Origin: Akkermansiaceae bacterium
GTDB taxonomy: Bacteria; Verrucomicrobiota; Verrucomicrobiia; Verrucomicrobiales; Akkermansiaceae
Reading direction: 5' to 3'
Assembly (NCBI GenBank): GCA_028293225.1
Contig: JAQGPE010000275.1
Location: 1-5,193 of the forward strand
Length of the DNA: 5,193 nt
Shown here: piece by piece, positions 1 through 5,193 of the stretch
Layout: each line of letters opens with the position of its first letter
Numbering within the stretch: the stretch's first letter is position 1
The notes under the pieces: model-generated
What the model was told of the DNA's origin: nothing
Database searches by the model: none
What the model saw: only the letters and a program-made list of their open reading frames with translations
Translations under genes and position numbers: made by a program

Positions 1-1
1 C

Positions 2-1030
2 ACCTTCTACATCCTGGTCGCCTACCTGCGCCGCAATGTCGGCTCGCTCGAAGCCGGCGTGAAATACCTCATCCTCGGCGCCCTCAGCACCGGCTTCCTG
101 GTCTACGGCATCGCCTGGATCTACGGCACCACCGGCACCATGAACCTCGAAGTCCTCGCGACGAAGCTGGTGACGCTCCAGGACAAGACCCCGCTGCTCT
201 TCGGCGTGGCGCTGGTCCTGATCGCGCTCGGCTTCAAGATCGGCGCGGTCCCCATGCACGTCTGGATCCCCGACGTCTACCAGGGCGCCCCCACGCCGAC
301 CACCGCCTTCCTTTCCGTCGGCTCAAAGGCCGCCGGTTTCGTCCTGCTGCTGCGCTTCCTGACCCCTCTCGTCGCGGTTGAATCCCCGGTCCGCAATCAG
401 GTCCTGCTGATGCTTTCGATCATGGCCGGAGCCACCTTGCTCTTCGGCAATCTCGCCGCCATCGGCCAGACCAACTTCAAGCGCCTGCTCGCCTACTCCT
501 CCATCGCCCACGCCGGCTTCCTGCTGCTGGCCCTCGCCGCTGGCACTCCGGTAAACGGCGTCTCGCTCAGCTCGAATGAAACGGTGTCCTTCTACCTCGC
601 CACCTACCTGATCATGACCCTGGCCAGCTTCTTCATCCTGGCCCAGGTCCGCGTTCAGAGCGACTCCGATCAGATCGACGCCCTCAACGGCCTCGGCAAG
701 CGCAACCCGGTGCTGGCCTCCGCCCTCACGGTCATCATCGCCGCCCTTGCCGGCATGCCGCTGACCGCCGGCTTCGTCGGCAAGCTCTTCGTCTTCCAGC
801 TCGCCATCGGCGCCGGCCTCTGGTGGGGCGTCGGCTTCGCCATCGTCGGCGCCGCCGCCGGCTTCTACTACTACTTCAAGATCATCAAAGCCGTCTGGTG
901 GAATCCTTCCGCCGATGGCGCGGTGACCCTGGTCCAGCCAAGGATCACCACCATCTGCGTCGGCATCCTGACCGTCGCCGTGCTGGTCTTCGGCGTCTGG
1001 CCGAACGGCATCGAGATGCTGCTGAAGTAA
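2..1030 (+). CDS. nuoN: NADH-quinone oxidoreductase subunit N (complex I), 5'-truncated by window edge
   Basis: Antiporter-like membrane subunit of respiratory complex I, which couples NADH:quinone electron transfer to proton pumping across the inner membrane. The reading frame is open from base 2, and the translation before the GTG at base 59 is already NuoN-like (RRNVGSLEAGVKYLILGALS), so that GTG is an internal valine and the real start lies outside. The 342 visible residues are about two thirds of a usual NuoN (roughly 480). The expected charged residues are present, counting the codon at base 2 as residue 1: Glu17 of the SLEAG motif, Lys79 in FKIGAVPMHVW followed by PDVYQGAPTP, Lys109 in SKAAG, the broken-helix motif RLLAYSSIAHAG at 161-172, and Lys261 in GMPLTAGFVGKLF. 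About nine hydrophobic segments are visible. The C-terminus ends naturally at TAA 1028-1030. nuoN is commonly last in nuo operons, and a hairpin follows here. Nothing looks damaged. Identification is very secure. Confidence 0.96.
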   Translation, partial: TFYILVAYLRRNVGSLEAGVKYLILGALSTGFLVYGIAWIYGTTGTMNLEVLATKLVTLQDKTPLLFGVALVLIALGFKIGAVPMHVWIPDVYQGAPTPTTAFLSVGSKAAGFVLLLRFLTPLVAVESPVRNQVLLMLSIMAGATLLFGNLAAIGQTNFKRLLAYSSIAHAGFLLLALAAGTPVNGVSLSSNETVSFYLATYLIMTLASFFILAQVRVQSDSDQIDALNGLGKRNPVLASALTVIIAALAGMPLTAGFVGKLFVFQLAIGAGLWWGVGFAIVGAAAGFYYYFKIIKAVWWNPSADGAVTLVQPRITTICVGILTVAVLVFGVWPNGIEMLLK

Positions 1031-1115
1031 GCTCAGCCGATCGGCGGCCCGCTGACGGACCGGACTCCTGGGATGATGAGAGTTTAAACAGCGCGGACAG
1101 TTAGCTCCCGATCAC

Positions 1116-1146
1116 CGGGGGTCTCGTGGACCCCCGTTTGCTTTCT
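1116..1146 (+). terminator. Probable intrinsic terminator after nuoN
   Basis: A perfect 8-bp GC-rich stem (CGGGGGTC at 1116-1123 pairing with GACCCCCG at 1129-1136) encloses the five-base loop TCGTG and is followed by the T-rich stretch TTTGCTTTCT. It begins about 85 bases after the nuoN stop codon and suits the end of the nuo operon. The T run is interrupted by GC, so efficiency is uncertain. On the minus strand no T tract follows the hairpin, so it is unlikely to be an efficient terminator for the convergent hydrolase gene that ends at 1162. Confidence 0.65.
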
Positions 1147-1161
1147 ACCCATGCGTCGCAC

Positions 1162-2970
1162 CTACGGTGCTTTGAATTCCGCTCCGTACTCATGCAACAG
1201 GAGTAGATGCACGGAAGAAGTCCAGGTATAAGCCTTGGTCTTGAGACCTTTGCCGGTTTTGGCGTCGAAATTTTCGTAATAGCCACCCGCTTTTTGAATC
1301 AGCCGGTCGAAGCGTTGGGCCAGATCGATCGCCAGGTCCCTGCGTCCGCCGCGGTCCAAGCCGTCAATCACGAGATACATGGCGGGCGCCCAAATGGGAC
1401 CGCACCAGTAGGCGTCAGGGTCGGAACGGTAAAGCGGACTCGCCGGCATTTCCGAGGCAAGCCCGTACGGAGTCAGGAAATCGTCGAGTTGCGCCACCAT
1501 GCGGTTAAACATATCCGCATCCAGATTCTCGCCGAGCAGCAGGCTCATCATGGGTTCAAGCGACGTGGGTCGATCAATGATTCGCTTTCCCCCGTCAAGC
1601 CGGGTCACCAGCCGGTCCTCCCGCCAGTAAGTCTCCCGGAATAATTTCAAATGGGCCGCGGCCCGGTCGGTCCACACAATGGCCTCGTTGGTTCGACCGA
1701 GCTGAATGGCAATGCGAGCGAGGGTTTTCATTTGCAGAATGAGATAGGCCTGCAACTCCGGCGCCTCGTTTTCGCCTTCGCCGCCGCTGACCGTGGAATT
1801 GTCCCAGCCGGAGTCCCACCCGGGGTTGACTCCGGAATAACCGGGAATGCCGTTGCCATTGTGATCGCGTTTGGCGAACCAAAAGTCCGTCCATTTGACC
1901 AGCTTCGGATAAATCGCTTCCAGCCTGGCATTGGGAACCTCATGCCGGTCCATCAGTTTGCCCAGCGCCCAACCCTGGATGGGCGGCTTGGTGCAGTCGA
2001 GGAAGGCGTCTTCCGGCCCGGTCTTGTCCGGCAACTGGCCATCCTCTTTTTGAAGGGCGAACGGCAACATGAGCTGATCGAGACCGGCATTTAAATCGGT
2101 GACGCCCAAGGCCATCGCGTTGAAACAACAATCCCACGGCCACACGGCATTCATGTAAGCCTTGGCCATCAACACCGGCTCGGTCGGGAAATTCGGCGGC
2201 GTTGCCGGAGCCGTCGCATACCAGGTGTTGAGCCAGGCTTGTCCGGCCCCGGCCTCAAACCGCTGCGGCACACCGGGCATTTTGCCGAGAAATCGCTGCC
2301 AGTCCTTCAAAGTGGCCGCTTCCACTTTTTCCCAATCTTCCGGCAAAGCCGCTGGCGCGTTCTTGAAGATGCGAATCGCCACCCGGCATTTGCCGTCCTT
2401 TGGGGTGACTTCCCAACGCCCGTCTTCCAGACCGGAAAAATTTCCGTCCACGATCACCAGTTGCACCGTCCATCCCTGCCATTGCGTGCTCCAGGTGCGG
2501 TCATCTTCCCGCACCAGTTTGTCAAAGTTGCAGTCCTTCTGCACCGGGCTGAGTTGCATCCCCAAACCGGCCGCCGCGATCAGCGCGTCCCGCTCACCCG
2601 ATAAGATAAGATGCGCCCCATCCTGCCCGGCCGATTTGTCCTGAACCTCGAATGCCGTAGGAGAGGCCGAACAAAGGGTTTCAACCGCCTTACCGTCGCG
2701 CAGAAACCGGATGTTGATCCAATTTGCCGCCTCCCACCCACCTGACAAGTAACTGTAATACAGTCGCAGCGTGGAGGCATCGCCCGGGTAAATCGCCAGC
2801 CACGAGTCGCGGCGGCTGAACCAGTAGTGCTGGGGATCAATCCGGGGCAGGTCTTTGCTGACCGAGGGATGAGCCGCGGGTAAATCGGCCGCTTGGGCGC
2901 GGGCACCCGGCATCAGCAAGGCAGTGGCCAGCAGAATCTTGAATGGAATTGGGATTTTCAACGCGGTCAT
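1162..2970 (-). CDS. Secreted GH63/MGH1-like (alpha/alpha)6-barrel glycoside hydrolase
   Basis: A complete 602-residue protein, probably exported, that should hydrolyse a glycosidic bond; the substrate is unknown. The N-terminus is a Sec signal peptide: Lys5, a hydrophobic core at about 7-21, then ARAQAA with likely cleavage near residues 25-28. Residues about 45-240 look beta-rich and may be an N-terminal sandwich domain. From about 240 to 597 there is a helical-barrel domain resembling GH63, mannosylglycerate hydrolase and trehalase relatives: WPWD (277-280), GWDSGWDNS (384-392), YWCGPIW (521-527) and GGYYENFD (562-569). By analogy with E. coli YgjK (Asp501/Glu727), Asp390 would be the general acid and Glu566 the general base. 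The ATG at 2970 is chosen because it begins the signal peptide and no upstream in-frame ATG or GTG is evident; no Shine-Dalgarno sequence precedes it. GC is visibly lower than in both neighbours. It converges on nuoN. Fold assignment is firm; exact family and substrate are not. Confidence 0.86.
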   Translation of the reverse strand: MTALKIPIPFKILLATALLMPGARAQAADLPAAHPSVSKDLPRIDPQHYWFSRRDSWLAIYPGDASTLRLYYSYLSGGWEAANWINIRFLRDGKAVETLCSASPTAFEVQDKSAGQDGAHLILSGERDALIAAAGLGMQLSPVQKDCNFDKLVREDDRTWSTQWQGWTVQLVIVDGNFSGLEDGRWEVTPKDGKCRVAIRIFKNAPAALPEDWEKVEAATLKDWQRFLGKMPGVPQRFEAGAGQAWLNTWYATAPATPPNFPTEPVLMAKAYMNAVWPWDCCFNAMALGVTDLNAGLDQLMLPFALQKEDGQLPDKTGPEDAFLDCTKPPIQGWALGKLMDRHEVPNARLEAIYPKLVKWTDFWFAKRDHNGNGIPGYSGVNPGWDSGWDNSTVSGGEGENEAPELQAYLILQMKTLARIAIQLGRTNEAIVWTDRAAAHLKLFRETYWREDRLVTRLDGGKRIIDRPTSLEPMMSLLLGENLDADMFNRMVAQLDDFLTPYGLASEMPASPLYRSDPDAYWCGPIWAPAMYLVIDGLDRGGRRDLAIDLAQRFDRLIQKAGGYYENFDAKTGKGLKTKAYTWTSSVHLLLLHEYGAEFKAP

Positions 2971-3026
2971 GGAATAGGGGATACAACGATACCGCGAATT
3001 TCCGGACCATCTGTTGACTAATTGAG

Positions 3027-3039
3027 GGAATTCAATTCC
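3027..3039. repeat. Small perfect inverted repeat upstream of the hydrolase gene
   Basis: GGAATT at 3027-3032 and AATTCC at 3034-3039 form a perfect inverted repeat around a single C. It lies 57 bases upstream of the hydrolase start codon, in an AT-richer patch where a promoter or operator for that minus-strand gene could sit. I found no convincing -35/-10 pair beside it, so an operator role is only a possibility. An inverted repeat this short can arise by chance. Confidence 0.25.
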
Positions 3040-3050
3040 GGCCCGAAAGA

Positions 3051-3065
3051 GGCCGCGGTGCGGCC
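3051..3065 (-). terminator. Possible weak terminator after the cytochrome c-type gene
   Basis: On the minus strand GGCCGC-ACC-GCGGCC forms a 6-bp all-GC stem with a three-base loop, followed by TCTTTC. It lies about 90 bases beyond the stop codon of the upstream minus-strand gene and before the hydrolase start, so it could separate the two transcription units. The stem is short and the T tract is poor. It could equally be an incidental GC palindrome. Confidence 0.27.
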
Positions 3066-3153
3066 AGCGCCCCCGTGATCAGCTTGAAACTGCCTCTCCG
3101 CCTCATCCGTGCGGCATGCCACCGTCGCCGCGATGGGCGAACCCGCGGTAAAT

Positions 3154-5193
3154 TCAGGGCTTCAACTCCGCCGCCGTCCACGGCCGCCCGGCGCGCGCCT
3201 TGGTCGCCTCGCGTTGCTTCGTCACCGTCGCCGCTTCCACCGCCGCGGCCTTGTTGCCCCAGGCGTTGCGGATGTAGGTCTCGATGTCGGCCAGCTTCTG
3301 GTCGGTCATGGCCGGGTTCATCGTCGCACCAGGCATCTCGGCGTCGGGATGATAGGTAGCGCCCGCTACCTTCACCTCACCGCTGAGCCCGTGCAGCAGG
3401 ATCTTCGTGAGGGTCTCTGGATTTCCCCGCACCCACTCGGAACCCTCCAGCGGCGGCCCCAGTCCCGCCAGGCCTGCTCCCTCCGGCCCGTGGCAGCCGA
3501 AACAGGCGGCCTCGCCCATGAACAGCGCCTTGCCTCTCGTCCACGCCGCCAGCGGCTCGCCCTTCAATTCCGGCCCCTGCGGATGATCCGCCACCTTGCC
3601 CATGCCCAGGTCCAGCAGCCCTTGGAGGGAAGCGTCCGCCGGATCGGCGAAATGCTTAAACTCGGCCTCGTGGCCATGAATCCCGGAAATCGTCGCCTCG
3701 CGCACGAACGGCACCCGCGCGTCCGTTTTCAAAATACTCGCCAGTTCCTGGAGCGCGTCCGGCTTGCCGATCGAGGCCAGCACCCGGGTCAGGTAGGGAG
3801 CGGCTTCGGGGCCCGCTGGCTTCAGCGCGACCAGTTGCGGCTCCAGCTTCGCCAGCTCAGGCGCGCCCAGCCGCGTGCAGGCCCACAGCGCCGAGGCCTG
3901 GACCTTGACGTTCGCATCCTTCAACGGCCCCTCCAGATCCTTGGCCTTCAACTGCCCCATCCCCTCCAGAGTCCAGAAGGCATGGATCTTCGCCACCGGC
4001 GCCCCGCCGGCGGCCAGTTCCTCCAGCGCAGCCACGGCTTTCGGGTCCTTCCTCTCCACCAGCAACCGCTGCGCCATCTCCCGGTGCCAGGCATTCGGGT
4101 GCGACAGCATCTTCACCAGCGCCGCTCCTCCCAGTTTCCCCAGGTCCACCCGCGGCTCCAGCTTGCCCGAATTACTACGGATGCGGTAGATTCGACCAAA
4201 CCCCGCCGCCGGCTTGTCCAGGCCGCGCGAGACCGACTGGTCGCGCAGGTAGGTGGTCATGTAGGTGCGGTCCTGGATAATGCCGTGATACATATCCAGC
4301 AGGTACATCGAGCCGTCCGGCGCGGTGTAGACATTCACCGGCCGGAACCGCTCGTCGCTCGAGGCGAGGAATTCCTTCTCCCCCAGCGGATGACTGCCGC
4401 TCGGCCGGCCGTCCTTTTCAGCGATGTGGATCGCTTTCAGCAGGTTGCCCGAGGCCTCGGTGCTGAAGGCGGTGCCATACCATTCGGCCGGAAAATTGGT
4501 GCCGCGATAGACCGTCAGGCCCGCCACCGCGGTGCAGTTGATCATCTTGAAGGTCTTGGGATCCAGCTTGTCCTCGTTGTAGCCGTTGCTCTTCGCGATG
4601 TAGCCGCGGTTGATCGCCGGCGTGACGCGGATCGGCCAGGTCCGGTTGTCGCCCAGCATGTAGGCGTCGTTGTATTTCAGCTTCACCACCGGGTTCGCCT
4701 GCAGGAGATTCGGCGCCAGCGACTCGCCGAACAGGAACACCGAGTTGTTGTTGTGATAGAGCCGCCCGAAATCGTCGCGGGCGATCCCCCACTGACCACG
4801 GAAAGCGGTCGACTCCACCTCCCACTTGTCGCCCTTCCGCCGCAGCCGCTTGTCGGACTTCGCCAGGTACAGGTAGTTGTCCAGGTTGGGCAGCAGGCCG
4901 TTGGGCTTGTGCTCCACGTTGCCGCCGCCGGTGAAGTTGCCATCGATCACCTGCACCTCGCCCACCGCATCCAGGCCCTTTCGTTTCACCCAGCACAGCC
5001 GCTTGTCGTCCAGGAAAAGCACGCCGTCCTCATAGACGGTGACCGCCCGCGGCAGCAGCAGGTGATCGAGAAAGACTTTCCGCCGGTCCGCTTTGCCATC
5101 GCCATCGCTGTCTTCCAGCACCGTGATCCGGCCCTCCGGAACGTTCTCCCCCTTCCCCTCGGCATCCGGCATGAAGCCCTGCATCTCACAGAC
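3154..5193 (-). CDS. PVC-type beta-propeller dehydrogenase-like protein with HEAT repeats and cytochrome c domain, 5'-truncated
   Basis: Probable periplasmic or membrane-associated haem protein of the Pirellula/Verrucomicrobium family (TIGR02604-like N-terminal 'membrane-bound dehydrogenase' region). The frame stays open to the window edge: V-C-E precedes the Met at 5184, giving VCEMQGFMPD. This matches the family's internal strand, so that Met is not the start and at least the signal peptide is missing. Numbering that Met as 1: a propeller-like region at about 1-335 with a DSDGDGKAD acidic, possibly calcium-binding loop (25-33), EHKPNGLLP (91-99) and GFGRIYRI (328-335); HEAT-type helices at about 350-530, beginning with a segment typical of the family (SHPNAWHREMAQRLL); and a cytochrome c domain at about 547-645 with haem site CFGCH (561-565, bases 3490-3504) and likely axial Met617 in EMPGAT, with Met622 and Met626 as alternatives. 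An Ala/Lys-rich tail closes it. One haem site is visible. It presumably oxidises a sugar-like or alcohol substrate and passes electrons to the respiratory chain; neither substrate nor activity is shown by the sequence. Confidence 0.9.
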   Translation of the reverse strand, partial: VCEMQGFMPDAEGKGENVPEGRITVLEDSDGDGKADRRKVFLDHLLLPRAVTVYEDGVLFLDDKRLCWVKRKGLDAVGEVQVIDGNFTGGGNVEHKPNGLLPNLDNYLYLAKSDKRLRRKGDKWEVESTAFRGQWGIARDDFGRLYHNNNSVFLFGESLAPNLLQANPVVKLKYNDAYMLGDNRTWPIRVTPAINRGYIAKSNGYNEDKLDPKTFKMINCTAVAGLTVYRGTNFPAEWYGTAFSTEASGNLLKAIHIAEKDGRPSGSHPLGEKEFLASSDERFRPVNVYTAPDGSMYLLDMYHGIIQDRTYMTTYLRDQSVSRGLDKPAAGFGRIYRIRSNSGKLEPRVDLGKLGGAALVKMLSHPNAWHREMAQRLLVERKDPKAVAALEELAAGGAPVAKIHAFWTLEGMGQLKAKDLEGPLKDANVKVQASALWACTRLGAPELAKLEPQLVALKPAGPEAAPYLTRVLASIGKPDALQELASILKTDARVPFVREATISGIHGHEAEFKHFADPADASLQGLLDLGMGKVADHPQGPELKGEPLAAWTRGKALFMGEAACFGCHGPEGAGLAGLGPPLEGSEWVRGNPETLTKILLHGLSGEVKVAGATYHPDAEMPGATMNPAMTDQKLADIETYIRNAWGNKAAAVEAATVTKQREATKARAGRPWTAAELKP

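Larger units (their letters stand above)
2971..3153. other. Intergenic gap between the two minus-strand genes
   Basis: This 183-base stretch has two parts. Positions 2971-3050 are AT-richer, contain the GGAATT/AATTCC inverted repeat, and should hold the hydrolase promoter, although no consensus elements stand out. Positions 3051-3153 are GC-rich and carry short palindromes: GGCCGC/GCGGCC (3051-3065), TGATCA (3076-3081), GGCATGCC (3113-3120) and a CCGCG/CGCGG pair (3128-3132 with 3144-3148). A 24-codon minus-strand ORF at 3032-3106 has no recognisable product or ribosome binding site, and I do not call it a gene. Confidence 0.6.

Noticed and set aside
823..1104. 93-codon plus-strand frame overlapping the end of nuoN
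   Set aside because: The translation is mostly Arg, His and Leu, as expected from an out-of-frame reading of a GC-rich membrane-protein gene. nuoN in the other frame is certain.
1031..1161. Search for a small gene or RNA between nuoN and the hydrolase
   Set aside because: Apart from the terminator-like hairpin, only very short ORFs occur here, such as ATGATGAGAGTTTAA; no tRNA-like or other RNA structure is apparent.
1207..2094. Long plus-strand open frames (1207-1644 and 1651-2094) opposite the hydrolase gene
   Set aside because: They lie antisense to a gene with clear catalytic motifs and a signal peptide. Their translations show no recognisable domain, so they are antisense shadows common in GC-rich DNA.
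2162..2644. Further plus-strand open frames opposite the 5' part of the hydrolase
   Set aside because: Low-complexity Ser/Pro/Arg-rich translations with no family signal; shadows of the minus-strand gene.
3014..3019. TTGACT resembling a -35 box on the plus strand
   Set aside because: No acceptable -10 element lies about 17 bases downstream, and no plus-strand gene follows it.
3032..3106. Minus-strand 24-codon ORF beginning MRRRGSFKLITG in the intergenic gap
   Set aside because: Too short to judge, with no ribosome binding site and no recognised product, and it overlaps the palindromes. Kept only as part of the intergenic description.
4418..4996. 192-codon minus-strand frame inside the cytochrome c-type gene
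   Set aside because: It is a frame-shifted reading of the propeller region, rich in Gly, Arg and Gln with no domain; the overlapping real frame matches a known family throughout.
1..5193. CRISPR arrays, insertion sequences, attachment sites, tRNA or rRNA genes
   Set aside because: No regularly spaced repeats, transposase or integrase coding sequence, terminal inverted repeats or tRNA-like folds were seen on reading both strands.

Overview
The window most likely comes from a GC-rich member of the Verrucomicrobiota, or a close PVC relative. The strongest clue is the right-hand gene. It has the Pirellula/Verrucomicrobium-type layout of a sugar-dehydrogenase-like beta-propeller, HEAT-type helical repeats and a C-terminal CxxCH cytochrome c domain, which is characteristic of Planctomycetota and Verrucomicrobiota. 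Shine-Dalgarno signals are weak or absent where they can be judged. The lineage is an inference from protein family.

Layout: (1) 2-1030, plus strand, the C-terminal two thirds of NuoN, a proton-pumping membrane subunit of respiratory complex I. Its true start lies left of the window. A GC-rich hairpin with a T-rich tail at about 1116-1146 probably terminates that operon. (2) 1162-2970, minus strand, a complete gene for a secreted glycoside hydrolase of the GH63/mannosylglycerate-hydrolase-like (alpha/alpha)6-barrel type, convergent with nuoN. (3) 2971-3153, a 183-base gap holding a small perfect inverted repeat and a compact GC hairpin but no gene I can support. (4) 3154-5193, minus strand, the propeller-HEAT-cytochrome c protein, open through the right edge, so its N-terminus is missing.

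Working together: the two minus-strand genes point the same way and both products probably act outside the cytoplasm. The hydrolase would release sugars from an unknown glycan or glycoside, and the haem protein could oxidise a sugar-like compound and pass electrons to the respiratory chain. The functional link is inference; the 183-base gap and a clear difference in base composition argue against treating them as one conserved operon. NuoN looks like ordinary housekeeping. I see no CRISPR array, tRNA, rRNA, transposase or phage gene, and nothing that amounts to a clearly new system. The least understood parts are the substrates of the two minus-strand proteins and the intergenic block between them.
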